Assembly (NCBI GenBank): GCA_963682025.1
Contig: OY821517.1
Location: 229,771,578 to 229,835,577, forward strand
Source of the DNA: Cordilura impudica
Taxonomy: Eukaryota > Arthropoda > Insecta > Diptera > Scathophagidae
DNA: 64,000 nt
Direction: 5' to 3'
In this document: in pieces, positions 42,913-54,689 of the stretch
How the letters are laid out: each line of letters opens with the position of its first letter
How positions within the stretch are numbered: the stretch's first letter is position 1
Made by a program: the position numbers and the translations under genes
Notes under the pieces: model-generated
Databases searched by the model: none
The model's input: only the letters and a program-made list of their open reading frames with translations
What the model was told of the DNA's origin: nothing

Positions 42913-43278
42913 TGTTGAAGTCACTTCAACAAAATGTTATTTAATTCTTTTAAACCTCTCGTTAAAACCTAATTGAATTTCTCATTTATTTATTTTCCTT
43001 GTTTTTGTTATTATAACTTCATTGCATTTAAAACTCAGTATAAGTTAGTTAAGTTCTCTCTTTAACGAAAATAACATAGTTTTGTAGTTTTCGTAATTTA
43101 ATCATTGATTGAATTTGCGTTTTTCATCCTACAAGGGTTTTAAGTTTTCTATTAAGTCTTTTTAAAATCAGTATTAATAAACCATAGCAAGAAGCTACTT
43201 GTTAATTTAAACAAAGTAATTGCGTTTATTTTATTCAAAAAACAAAAGATATTGACAAAGGAGGTACCTGCGCCAACA
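42913..43278 (+). repeat. BEL2 5' LTR
   Basis: TGTTGAAGTCACTTCAAC (an 8+1+8 palindrome) followed by AAAATGTTATTTAATTC, ending GCGCCAACA. The first bases lie next to the duplication CTAAT, so the true LTR start is 42913 rather than 42935. Confidence 0.85.
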
Positions 43279-43280
43279 TA

Positions 43281-43300
43281 TGGTCCTTCGACAAGTCTTA
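43281..43300 (+). promoter_or_regulatory. BEL2 tRNA primer-binding site
   Basis: TGGTCCTTCGACAAGTC two bases after the LTR; compare TGGTCCTCACG in BEL1. Confidence 0.6.
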
Positions 43301-44589
43301 GAGTAGACTAAGACTAGATTGAACTGGTGGTAAAAGGTCCACTAGTTACCTGTAGCAGTTGTTTTTAATCCAGCAACTCCAACAGCAAAAAACAGACAAG
43401 AGGTCTGCTACACAACGTGTCGTCATCGAGCATCCCGTGCTAGAGAAGAAGGCACAATCAAAGGCTCCATAAGTGCATCCGAGAAAAATATAGTTTTGAA
43501 CGTGAAGGAAGATATGCAATTTAATACAGAGGTCCCCAAGGCAAAATATCAAAGCACACAACTCACAGAAGGAAATTTAGACTGGGTATGCACAGTGTGA
43601 AATTTATAATTTGTGCGATTTTTCATATATTTCTCTATCAAAACCGTGTTATAAATTAAAAATATACAAGAAAAAACACCACAATCATATCCAACAAAAA
43701 AATTTTTTTTAACCTAACCTCAAAATATAATCAAATATTGCAACTACCATCCCAGTTATAAAATTACCCGATATTACCAACATTGATATAAAGTACCATC
43801 TCTAGTAAATAGACAGAAAAACAACCGTTTCTTTTTTTCTGGTACGCGCTTTAACACACAAATCTATTTGTCATACTCTTCGTACTAATGTACCGGCAAG
43901 TGTTTCACTCCACTTATTTGCAATAACTTCAATATTCAAAAGAAGTAGTCATTCAAAAAAAAAAGTGATTAGTGTGCAGTGCAAATTAAAACAAAGAACG
44001 GAAGAACATAAATATATGTAAATACATCGGTACATATAAAAATAAGGAATAAAATCAAAATTATATTTATATATGTACACTATAGAAAAATATTTACAAA
44101 ATTGGAAAAATTAAAAATTGATTAATTGCCACTAGCAACAACAAAAAGGAAATATTAACTGGCAGAAGTTTCCATACACAGCAACATAAACTACAACGGT
44201 GAGTGAGGAACTATATATGTATGTACATATGTACGTAAATATATTGGAAATTTGTGGAATTTTTTATTTGAATTTATTTGGAAAGCAGCTATACTTATGT
44301 ATAAATAAAGAGTGGTACGAACTTATTAAACAAAAAACTTTTTTTTGGAAAATAAATTGCGTTGTCAACGAAACCTTATTTTGGAGAAAAAGTGTGTCGC
44401 GGTTTGGAAAATTTTTAGATTAGAGTGGTGCAAAAATTTAAACTTTTTTTGTTGGAGAAAAGAGTGTAACAATAGGAGATACAATATTATACATTTTTTT
44501 TTTGTAGAATTTATAACACATAGCATAGAACAAAATATTTCCATTTTTCGTGGTGAAAAGTTGGTAACAAAAATTCTTCTGAACTTTAA
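43301..44589 (+). other. BEL2 leader
   Basis: No convincing coding sequence. A good splice donor, ACG|GTGAGTGAG, is at 44196-44205 and could feed the acceptor before the downstream zinc-knuckle exon or before gag. TATATATGTACAC-type tracts follow. The piggyBac derivative enters at 44590. Confidence 0.5.
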
Positions 44590-45798
44590 CCCTCCGATGA
44601 GTGATAGTTCTGAACTTCACGGCCGTGTGAAAAGGTCCCTACGGACCTTTTTTGTAAATCATGTTTTTTTCATATAAAAAATTTTTTTTTGATTTTTTTT
44701 GTTTTTATTGTTTATAACTAAATTCTACATACAAAAATAATTTTTTCAATTTTTTTAATTTTTTTTGCTTGAATTGTCTTAAGACTATTATAAAAAAGTT
44801 TAAAAATTATTGTTGTTGAGCGTGAACTTCTTGTCCCCCGCCCTGTGCGCAAGTGTTGCAGCGATGTAAAAGTGTGCTATGTTCTCCGCAAACAGCGTTG
44901 CCGCAGCCGAAGCAGTATGCCCGCATTTTCCGCTGCCGCCCATACTCAGAACGGCAAAGGCGACATGACGGTCTACTTGACCTAGCCGCAAACGACGGTG
45001 CATTGCCTTCCATCGGTCTTGGTAATACCTGAAATGAAAAGAAAAATAAAAAACAAATAAATATATATTCTATTCAGGGCACGTTCTTCGATATTTGGTG
45101 TGGCCAATTGTTTCGTTAGCAGTAACAAGAACGACCGCCGTCTGTCACTCCTTTTTATAGGCTTCATTTCGTTGTAAATCGTAAAAGCAGCCAATGCAGC
45201 GACGTCCAGCATATTATAAAACATGGCCAACGGCCATCGTTGTGTTGCTCTTTTGCAGCCGTAAGTGCCTAGCATTTGATCCATGGCAATACCACCGCAT
45301 TTGTTGGCGTTGTAATCTAATATGGCATAGGGCTTCCGCTTCTCGGTTTGCTCGTCAACGAGGCAGGTGTAGTGCATTGTGGAGAGCACGTTCACCACTT
45401 TATTTTTTTTCGGCACGTATGAGCATAACGCTATATCCCCTTCGTTGAACCCAAATAATGAACTATTGATGGTGCGCTTCGGGTTCTTTTTGAACTCCTG
45501 TGGAATGAATGTTTTGTTGTAGCGCACTGTACCACCATATGCGGTCTTCCTCCTCAACAAAATACGCGCCAAGTCAAGAGTGGTAAAGAAATTATCCGCG
45601 TATATAGTACGGCCAGCATCTAAATATTTTTCCACAAGATCCTTGGTTTATCTCTCGTTGTTGGTTTGGCAGTTTTCCAGAATATATCATTCCCTTCACA
45701 GGATAATAACTCTGTGAGTCGCATAACCACCGAAGTAGGAGTAATTTCAGTTTGAAAAGGCAAAAAGGTCCCTAGGGACCTTCTCACTCATCGGAGGG
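44590..45798 (-). mobile_element. piggyBac-like internal-deletion derivative
   Basis: 1209 bp with ends CCCTCCGATGAGTGA and TCACTCATCGGAGGG and a TTAA target duplication on both sides (44586-44589 and 45799-45802), the piggyBac signature. Subterminal AAGGTCCCTA/TAGGGACCTT motifs occur at both ends. It keeps only the C-terminal third of the transposase gene. Confidence 0.92.
44808..45640 (-). pseudogene. piggyBac-type transposase, C-terminal part
   Basis: Minus strand. 45635 to about 45085 encodes the DDE_Tnp_1_7 C-terminal part: TIYADNFFTTLDLA, the KNKVVNVLSTMH stretch, YNANKCGGIAMDQMLGTY and RWPLAMFYNMLDVAA. The Asp of YADNFFT and of AMDQML belong to the conserved acidic set. After an AT-rich, intron-like stretch ending TTTCAG, 45013-44808 gives a Cys-rich zinc domain (CRLCRSEYGRQ, YCFGCGNAVCGEH, CNTCAQG), typical of the piggyBac C-terminus. 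The N-terminal two thirds are missing. Confidence 0.88.
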
Positions 45799-45802
45799 TT
45801 AA

Positions 45803-46107
45803 ACATACAAATTTGTTCCAAGAAAAATTTTGGACAAACTGGGTTAAAAATTTTTTGAAATTTATTCACAACTATAAAAAGGTTGAGACAATTTTTACAA
45901 TTGAGTTGAAGAATCAATTTTGGTATAAAATAAGCTGTATTCCACATGAACAAAATACAACCTTAACAGAGGGTTGTTGTTTCCCCAAGAATTTTTTGTA
46001 ACGCTTTAAATAGAATAAAGGAGTATTCCATGAGAATTTAAAATAATTTTTGGGTTGTTTTTGGCCTATTTGGAGAAGTATTTTCGATGAAGTCACTTTA
46101 CGCTGCA
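45803..46107 (+). other. BEL2 leader, continued
   Basis: Non-coding sequence between the piggyBac derivative and the probable gag ATG at 46108. Confidence 0.5.
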
Positions 46108-46254
46108 ATGTCTACAAGAAGAAAATGCAAATACGATATAAAGCAGGTCAGCACATACTGTGAAAAATTTAATAGAACTCAGGCTGAAGATTTAACCACA
46201 TCAATCGTGGAAATATCTTTTCGTGTCGTCGGTGGAGTCAGACGTGTTTTTTAA
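46108..46254 (+). pseudogene. gag: BEL2 gag N-terminus, cut by LINE
   Basis: The ATG at 46108 opens a short frame with helical, charged residues (STYCEKFNRTQAEDL) resembling the start of BEL Gag. The stop at about 46252 probably already lies in the inserted LINE. The next Gag codons (LDRRWFKLVESYETYM) resume at 50764 in the same phase. Confidence 0.55.
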
Positions 46255-46809
46255 ATCTCCTCATATTTATTAAAATCTACAGTTTTAATACATAGTTTTG
46301 TATAAAATTTGTACTAAATACAATATTTTTATAATTTCTGACATCAGTGTATCACTATTTAAATTTTAACTAATATAAAATTGAGAGTTTTGATCACAAT
46401 AACTATTATTTACAAAAATAAAAGTGAACCTAACAGAAATTAATAAAAAAAAAACATAAAAAACACTCAATATTTACACGAAAACTATCAACAAGAAATA
46501 TTGTCTACATCTGTTTCTTTTACCCAAAATACTGGTTGGTTGTGTATAGCCAGATCGTAGCTTTACTGTAATCGTTACCGTTGCCGTTTTTTGTGGTTTT
46601 ATCTAAAACTCTATTGTGATTAAACGTTTTTCGTGACCATAGTTAACAATTCTGCTACCTTATTTAAAGTTGTGCTGTTTTTGACCTGTAGAGCTTAATA
46701 ATGGCATGTTTGAAAAAAAGGCTGCTCTTTGGTTGATTATGAAGAAAAAATGCTTACCTGTTAGCTTTGTCATGGTTTATTTCACTGTAAATGTAGTGGC
46801 CTGTCTGGT

Positions 46810-47700
46810 TTGGTTGCTGAGTCAATATCTAAACATAAAAACTTGCACAGGCGCTGTAATGGATGTCAAAAAATTGGTGCTGATTTTTATCGTTTCTTTC
46901 AAAGTACGAAAGATAATTTTTTGCAAATTCAACAAAACCTTAATAATTTATCTGGTCAAATTAATGCTTATGGAAAGCTTTTTGATGATTTCAAATCCTT
47001 AGAGGGATTGCTGTCACCATCGCCAACTCGTCGTAAGTCTCCAAGGTACTTGAATAAAGAAAATTCGAGTCAGAATCCTGGTCCTAATGGCGCACATCAG
47101 AATGGTACTACTGCTACTGCATCTGCTTTATATTTACCAAATCCTTTTCAAAATATCACTGGTATTGATCCTGCCGTTTCTCATTCAAACAACGTTCAAG
47201 TTTTAATTAATAAACCTACTTCAATTTTAAATGAAACTGCAGCATTTCCGATTACATCAAATGCTAATAACCATAGTACTCAGCATGCTCTGAACATTAT
47301 TGCTCCAAATATTTCTTCAATACCTAGAACTGCTACGGCTAATAATTTACTTTATAATCCTGAAAACGCTGGTCGATTGATTTATTTTGATGCTGCATCA
47401 CCAATCCCATCTGCTTCAACATCTGGTACTTCAAATATAGTGCCTACAACTGGTATTGAATCAATACCCATTCCTAGAGGGTTGCGAACAATTCCTCCGA
47501 AGAAAACTGTATTTGCTACACGTTTCGCACATGATACAAAAGCTGATGAGATGAAATTTTATGTGATCTCTAAAATTAAAAACTGTATTCCTGAGGATAT
47601 TAGTGTTTACAAAATGAATTCCAGAAATAGAGCATCATTTAAAGTAATTGTTCCTGAATACCTATTTGAACAAATCGTAGATGCCAGTTTTTGGCCTTAA
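46810..47700 (+). pseudogene. LINE ORF1
   Basis: 296 codons: an N-terminal part with HRRCNGCQKIGADFYRFF (remnant of a zinc/PHD-like domain, truncated upstream by frameshift), a coiled segment, a long Ser/Thr/Asn-rich linker, and a C-terminal domain with ADEMKFYVISKIKN, SFKVIVPEYLFEQI and a final FWP. This C-terminal pattern (SFKI..P...F..I....FWP) is common in ORF1 of CR1/L2-related LINEs. A stop follows FWP where the family usually continues. Confidence 0.65.
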
Positions 47701-47799
47701 AATGCATTAATAGGTGAATTTATATATAGAGAAGAAGATAATGCTCGGCTTCCCAAATCCGCTGATCAAAATCCAAAAAACTAATATACATCTTGTATC

Positions 47800-48536
47800 A
47801 AAACGTTAGAGGTATGAATTCAAAATTTCGTCAATTTATTGTAATAGCTTTGGCTTCAATAATCATATTATTATATTTACGGAGACATGGCTCAGTAAGA
47901 GATTTTTGACCTAAATATCAAATTTTCACACAAGATAGAGAAAGTTGTGAAAGAATTGAATCTGATAAAAATAATAATCAGTGTAATAATGTAATAAAAA
48001 AGTCTGGTGGCGGCGTATTGGTTGCTATACTAAACGAATTTTCGTCTGAAGAAATTATCTTAAACGATTTTTTACATATTGAGATTTTATGTGTTTTAGC
48101 TAAAATTAATAACAGGTCCATATACATTATTTGCTCATACATTCCGCCTAACTCTCCGCTTTCTGTTTATGAGGATCATCTGAAAGCTGTTGATTTAATC
48201 CAAAATTATATAAAACCATCTGATTTATTAATGTTAATTGGAGATTTTAACATGCCGTCTACATCCTGGAAAGCTGATCCTGATACCAATTATTTAGTTC
48301 CATCTCATTATTCCGATTCTTCAGCTGCATTTATTCATGGTTTATTGGAAAATTGTCTTTTCCAAGTCAATTCCGTCACAAATGCATTTGGTAGACTGTT
48401 GGACCTTATTTTCGTTAATGAACCTTATGACTTTTCAATATTGCGGCATAGCCCTATTTCTAATCCGGAAGATATATACCATCCAACACTTGAGATATCT
48501 TGCTTTTGTTCCTATCCTCTTCATAAAAAAAGTTAA
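47800..48536 (+). pseudogene. LINE endonuclease domain
   Basis: AP-endonuclease-type domain in several frames: NVRGMNSK and FTETWLS near 47800-47895, then GGVLVAILNEF-like, YIPPNSPLSVYEDHL, LLMLIGDFNMPSTSW (catalytic Asp/Asn), RLLDLIFVN and SNPEDIYHPTLEI, where the family has the catalytic His. Frameshifts near 47900 and 48535. Confidence 0.8.
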
Positions 48537-48617
48537 CTCACAGCGATAAAATCTTTTGCTTTAATAAAACTAATTACCAAGATTTACAGCTCCATCTATT
48601 CCAAATTGACTGGATAA

Positions 48618-50608
48618 ATGTGTTATCTCGTTGCAATGATAACTTGGTCTTGTGTTTGCATACATTTTATCATCACTTCTTTGAATGTTTCTCGGCATTT
48701 ATATCAACTTAAAAATAAGAAAAACAAAATGTACAAAAATTATAGAAAATATGGAACATTGATAGATTATATGAAATACTCGTTATCAAGATCGGAATTT
48801 ATTATTGCTAATCAATTGGCCTATAATAACTATTTAATTAAAGTAAGGAATAATCTAAAAAATAATCCAAAATCATTTTATAAATTTATTAATTCTAAAA
48901 GACGCACTGCGGACTTTCCTTCGGTTATGAAGTACGGTGATTTAGAATCTTCAGATGATAACTCCATAAGTAATATGTTTGCAGACTTTTTTGCATCAAC
49001 TTATTCTTCGACAGTATTTAATAGCAATAATCAGTATCCATACATAATATCGGAATCTTCAATTATTAATATACCATCCATCAATCAACATACAGTTCTG
49101 AATGCCCTGACAAAATTGAAATTGTCGTATGCTGCTGGTCCTGACGGTGTTCCTAGTTGCATTTTAAAGCGCTGCGCACATTTATTGTATGTTCCTTTGA
49201 CTTATATGTTTAACATATCCCTTAAATTGGGTTACTTTCCTCCCATTTGAAAGAATCATTTATTATTCCCTTCTTTAAGTCTGGATCTAAAGCTGGTATT
49301 TCGAATTATAAAGGTATTGCTAAATTAAGTGCTATTCCAAAACTATTAGAAAAACTTATATATGACACGTTGTCACATCATGTGTCCTCTATCATATCTC
49401 CAACGCAATATGGATTCTGCAAATCACGCTCTACAATAACAAATCTTTTGGAGCTTACAACTTTGGTAAATGATGGTTTTATTAATATGAAACAAACAGA
49501 TGTTATTTATAATGATTTTAGCAAGGCATTCGATAAAGTAAATCATGATCTATTGTTGTTTAAGCTTGACCGTATGGGCTTTGGTATATTGCTGATAAAA
49601 TGGATTGGATCATATTTAAAAGACAGAACACAACGTATTAAGTTTCGTAACTCGTATTCCAACAACATAAAAGTATTATCTGGTGTACCTCAAGGTAGTC
49701 ACTTGGGACCTCTTTTATTTACGCTATTTATAAATGATCTTCCTTCTGTAATTAAACACTCAACTACATTAATGTATGCAGACGACGTAAAATAAATTTT
49801 TACCCTCAACAATCTTGAACAACAATCACTTTTACAGAATGATATTGATCGTTTAACTACTTGGTGTAATATTAATCTAATGGACCTAAATGTCAAAAAA
49901 TGCAAATATATGATTTTTACAAGATCAATTCCAATTAATGGTCGGTATATCATGAATAATGCTGTGCTTGATTTAGTGGATTCATTCAATGACCTTGGCG
50001 TACTTCTGGATAAAAAATTAGACTTTAGAAGTCATATTTCGCTAACAATAAATAAAGCTACTGGTGTACTTGGATTCATTAAACGGTGGGCTAAAGAGTT
50101 TTCGGAGCCGTATACGACAAAACAATTGTTTACTACCTTGGTAAGACCAATACTCGAATATGGGTCTGTAGTCTGGGATCCGCAATATCATATACATTCG
50201 AACAAAATTGAATTAGTTCAAAAACAATTTTTGTTATTTTGTCTTCGTGATTTGGGCTGGGATCCTAATATGAGGTTGCCATCTTATGAAAATCGTCTGG
50301 CTCTAATTAAGCTTCCTACATTGAAAAGTCGCTGACATATGCTAAATGTTACTTTCCAGTTAAAACTGTTAAATGGTAGTCTTCAATCTGAATTTCTTAT
50401 CAACAAAATAAATATAAATATTCCTTTTCGATCATCAAGAAATAATAACTTTCTAACTATCAAATATTATTGTACAAACTATGTTAATTTTAATCCACTT
50501 CGTAGAATTTGTGATGAGTTTAATATGCTGAATCAGTTTATTGATTTTAATAAAAGTTTGGATATTGTGGGAAGAGATATTATATTACACTTAAATGCAT
50601 TAAATTAA
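48618..50608 (+). pseudogene. LINE reverse transcriptase
   Basis: Pieces: 48618-49250 (finger region, AAGPDGVPSCILKRC), 49247-49795 (KSGSKAGISNYKGIAKLS, YNDFSKAFDKVNHDLL, GVPQGSHLGPLLFTLFIND, YADDVK), 49880-50335 (thumb; KKCKYMIFTR, NDLGVLLDKKLDF, YGSVVWDPQ) and 50339-50608 (C-terminal tail). A stop directly after YADDVK and frameshifts near 49250 and 50335 inactivate it. The motif set fits the Jockey/CR1 group. Confidence 0.85.
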
Positions 50609-50763
50609 CTTAATTAAATAAATGTTATATATCAATTTTGTTAAATATTTAATTATATATATAAATTATAATATAAATGTATACTTTAAGTAGTTTGTAA
50701 GGATGATTCCATAGACTGAATAAATAAATAAATAAAAAATAAATAAATAAAAAACAAACGGAG

Positions 50764-52242
50764 TTGGACAGAAGGTGGTTCAAATTAGTTGAATCATATG
50801 AAACTTATATGCAAGAAGAGGATAAGGAGCAGGATAAAGATTCGGAAGATGAAATATCTATAAATTACGAGGATACCAGCGAGCTATATGAAAGAACTAA
50901 GGCAAAGATGATGGAAAAAATCAAGGCGTGGTCATCAAGTTCAGCAGCAGCAGAAACAACAATAGTTCATCATTCATCATCTGCGCTTAAATTACCAGCT
51001 TGCGATATCCAGGTTTTTGAGGGAGGTTATGCCAAATGGCCAGAATTTCGCGATATGTTTCAGGCAGTATTTACAAATCATCCGCACATAGCTCCTGCAC
51101 AGAAACTGTACCATTTGCGTAGCAAAACAAGGGGGGAGGCATACCAAATCGTGAAAAGGTTCGATTTGGTAGATGAAAACATCGCTTTAGCCTGGAATGC
51201 TCTAAAAGATCGGTACGAAAATACACGAATTCTCGTCCACCAGCAAATGAAAAAACTATTTGGGTTACAAATAGCGCAAAACGAATCCCCAATGTCAATT
51301 CGACAGATTCAAAGCACTATCAATGATAGTCTATCGATTTTTCAATCTTACAACATAGATATAGGAAATTGGGATCCTATCTTAACCCATTTATGTTCTT
51401 CAAAGCTCCCTGAAGAAACTTTACGTTCATGGGAAGACTCATTAGGTAGCCACAAGAATTTGCCCACATGGCATCAAATGAATTTGTTCCTTTCAAAAAG
51501 GACTGAAATTTTAGAAACTATTTCCGACTTACGGAAACCGTCCGGATGGGACCAACAAGTCTCAAAGAGTCAGTCTTTTTATACCAAATCGGAAATAGAC
51601 AAGAGCAAATTTACTTGTAAAAAATGTAATCAGAACCATCCTCTAAGACTCTGCACATATTTCAAGTCTTTATCAGTCAGTGATCGAATAAAGTACGTTT
51701 TTGCCAACAAATATTGCGTAAATTGTCTATCGCACAGTCATTTTAAATCTAAATGTCAAAGTACTAATCTTTGTACGAGATGCAATAAAAAGCATCACAC
51801 CATGCTTCACCTAGACAACAATGAACAGGCGAAATATCCCACATATAAGACGCAATACCAATCTGAGCCACAACATCATTTAACTGATATTGTAGATAAA
51901 ATTCAGGCTCATTATTCCCGCAGTGCAGGAGCTACTATTTTGCCCACTGCTCTGATTTATTTAGAACATCTAGGAGAATATTTCACGGTTCGAGCTCTTC
52001 TAGATGCAGGATCGGAAAAAATTTTTATTTCAAAACGCATTCAACAATCTCTTTCATTACCAACGGAATCCCATAAATCCCAAATTTCTGGTCTTGGTGG
52101 GACAGTAGTAGGAAATTCTAAAGGCAAATGCTGTGTAACGTTGCGATCAAGAAAATGCGATTTTAAAATTAAAATAGAAGTAATCGTGGTGTTAAACTAT
52201 CGCATCTTTTACCCTCACAGCCAATTAATGTTCGAAATCTAG
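50764..52242 (+). pseudogene. BEL2 gag and protease
   Basis: 492 codons. Gag: WFKLVESYETYM, KWPEFRDMFQAVF, TRGEAYQIVKRF, the middle domain missing in BEL1 (ALKDRYENTRILVHQQ, LCSSKLPEETLRSW) and knuckles CKKCNQNHPLRLC, CVNCLSHSHFKSKC, CTRCNKKHHTMLH. Protease: RALLDAGSEKIFIS. The frame ends at about 52190-52242 by frameshift; a few protease codons continue in other frames to 52440. The N-terminus of Gag is split off by the LINE. Confidence 0.88.
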
Positions 52243-52443
52243 AAGAAATCAAACATCTGAATTTAGCGGATCCATATTTTTATGAACAGCGGCAATCGAC
52301 ATGATTATTGGAAGCGATTATTTGCCCTGTATAAATCTCAAGTCAAATCGAAAATATCAAATTGTGTCGAAGCTAGAGAGTCGCAATTCGGTTGGTATTT
52401 GTGAGGCCCTGAGCCAAGAGATCAAATTCAGTCTTTCAACACG

Positions 52444-52966
52444 ATGGTCTCCACATCGGCAGATTTGGTACTCCACGAACAACTAAAAAAGTTTTGGGAA
52501 TTAGAAGAGGCCGAAAAAGGTGAAATTACGTCAGAGAGCGATATTTTTTGTGAGAATTTGTATCAACGATCGACTATTCGACAAGCTGACGGCAAATACG
52601 TAGTGCGTCTCCCGTTTAAGGAACAATATCCACACGAGATTTTTCTGGGACCTTCGCGAAATATGGCCCTTGCTCAATACCATAGGATGGAAAAATACTC
52701 GACAAAACTCCAAATTTAAAATCTCAGTACACGAACGTTTTACAAGAATATATTACACAAAAAGACAAATCCTATCAATAATTGCAAGGTTGTTCGACCC
52801 ACTAGGTTGGTTAGGCCCAGTGGTGATAAATGCTAAAATTTTAATGCAAGAATTATGGGCAGCGAAATCTGATTGGGATGAAGTGGTGCAACCACAAATT
52901 CTCTCAAAATGGAATTCATTTCTAGACAATTTACCTTATATCTCCACACTGAGAATTCCTAGATAG
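52444..52966 (+). pseudogene. pol: BEL2 RT remnants with core deletion
   Basis: 52444-52719 holds the RT N-terminal extension (LKKFWELEE, YVVRLPFKE, LGPSRNMALAQYHRMEK). Near 52690-52745 it jumps to YTKRQILSIIARLFDPLGWLGP, which in BEL1 lies about 800 bp further on. The whole catalytic palm including YVDD is absent. An in-frame TAG after LRIPR (about 52964) and a frameshift lead to RNase H. Confidence 0.88.
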
Positions 52967-52989
52967 GTTGAGTTTTCCCCCTGTATCAA

Positions 52990-53523
52990 ATACAAATACA
53001 TGGATTCTGCGACGCCTCTGTGGCCTACTGTGGTACGGTATACATTAGAACTGAAAGCCGAGAAGGCAAAATTAGTAGTCACTTGTTAGTGGCAAAGACT
53101 AGAGTAGCTCCTTTAAAATGTACTACTATACCGAAACTAGAATTGTGCGGAGCTGTACTTCTTACTAAACTAATAAAAAGCTTGACTGCAAGCGCCAAAA
53201 TTCCATATGAATTATTTTTATGGACTGATTCATCAATTGTACTAGGTTGGCTACAAAAATCACCAAACACTTTAAAAACTTTTGTCTCCAATAGGGTGTC
53301 AGAAATAATAAGTTTTACAACTAAAAATCACTGGAAGCATGTGAAAACCGAAGACAATCCAGCAGATCTGCCTACACGTGGCTGCTCCCCTAGAGAATTG
53401 ATAGAAAATACACTATGGTGGCATGGGCCCACCTGGATGAAACTACCCATTGGACTTTGGCCGAAACCACGAGTATTTGATCCAACAGATTTGGAAACGA
53501 AAAAATTGAAAGCTTCCACTTAA
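52990..53523 (+). pseudogene. pol: BEL2 RNase H domain
   Basis: HGFCDASVAYCGTVYIRT, SHLLVAKTRVAPLKC, PKLELCGAVLL, LWTDSSIVLGWL, FVSNRVSEI, TEDNPADLPTRGCSP and LWWHGPTWMKLP. The catalytic Asp residues of BEL RNase H are visible. Ends at TAA 53521-53523; the linker to integrase (53524-53870) is frame-broken. Confidence 0.85.
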
Positions 53524-53739
53524 TAAGGACGAATTTTGATGTTCTAGAAGATTTTTCGTCATTCAATCGAGCTTTACGAGTCCTCAGCTATAGCCTACGA
53601 TATATTAACAGATTTCTTAAAAGACCGCTCAAAAAATAACGTTTACGAAAAATCGGCTTATCTCTATCGCACAAGAAAGACACTTCTACAAAGAGTATGT
53701 ATGCTTAAAAGAAAATAAACCTCTGAATTGTAAAAGCAG

Positions 53740-54681
53740 GCATCTCACCTTAACTCCTTTCCTTGACAAAGACGATATAATACGAGTTGGCGGCCGACTT
53801 GGCAATTCAGGGTTAAGCTACAATGAACGCCACCCCATAATTATTCCCGAACAGTGTGCATTTGCTGATTTTTTGGTGAAATTTACACATCGAATTCTCC
53901 TGCACGCAGAGCATTATGTAATGTTGCGAGCAATTCGACAAGAGTTCTATATTCCAAGGCTAAAAAATCTTGTAAGGAAATGTATTCGCGAGTGTACTTT
54001 ATGTACAAAATATAAGAGAAAACTCCAGCACCAAATAATGGGCTCTCTCCCTCCTGGAAGAGTTAACTTCTCCCTTCCATTCACCTATACTGGAGTCGAT
54101 TTTGCGGGCCCCTTCAACATAAAATCTTCAACTTTGAGAAATGCCAAACTCTTGAAAGGTTATGCAGCAGTGTATGTTTGTTTCTCCACCCGAGCGGTTC
54201 ATTTAGAAACTTGTTCAGATCTATCAACTGATGCGTTTCTTGCCTGCTTTGATAGATTTACTGGGCGTAGAGGTCTTCCGAAAACTCTGTTCTCCGATAA
54301 TGGCAGAAATTTCCTCGGCGAAGCTACTCCCTACTAAAAAGCCATAATGCTTTTCTCAAAACTGCTGAGCAAGCCTTAATCGAAAAATATAGCTCACTTG
54401 GATTCAAATGGTCCTTTATTCCCCCATATGCACCCCATATGGGCGGCCTCTGGGAGGCTGCTGTCAAAAGCATGAAGTCACATTTGAAAAAAATTACCAA
54501 CAACATGACTTTTACTTTCGAAGAGTTGACCACATTACTAGTTAGAATCGAGATGGTCTTTAACTCAAGACCGCTTTTGAGCATAACTGAAAATCCAAAC
54601 GAAGTCCTGCCACTAATTCCAAGTCATCTTCTTCGAGGCGCTCCATTACTAGCTCCACCAGAAACTCCCACCTTTAAATAA
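53740..54681 (+). pseudogene. pol: BEL2 integrase
   Basis: A frame-broken linker (LTPFLDKDDIIRVGGRLGNS near 53750-53810) leads to 53873-54337: HRILLHAEHYVML, CTLCTKYKRKLQHQ, VDFAGPF (first Asp), FSDNGRNFLG (second Asp). After a frameshift near 54330, 54439-54681 has GLWEAAVKSMKSHL (Glu) and NSRPLLSI. Two lesions at least; the catalytic residues remain. Confidence 0.85.
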
Positions 54682-54689
54682 CATAAGCT

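Larger units (their letters stand above)
46255..50757 (+). mobile_element. CR1/Jockey-like LINE inserted in BEL2 gag
   Basis: Non-LTR retrotransposon with ORF1, endonuclease and RT in order, and a 3' tail of repeated AATA units (about 50717-50757). The 5' boundary is approximate; a target duplication was not recognised. Nearly full length, but both ORFs are broken. Confidence 0.82.

Noticed and set aside
42935..43278. BEL2 LTR start at 42935 rather than 42913
   Set aside because: The target duplication CTAAT is adjacent to 42913, not 42935, and the intervening 22 bp begins with TGTTG.
45194..45448. 84-codon plus-strand ORF in the piggyBac derivative
   Set aside because: Antisense to the recognised transposase C-terminus.
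50700..50757. AATA microsatellite as an independent repeat
   Set aside because: It is the 3' tail of the LINE, directly behind its coding region and before resumed BEL2 gag.
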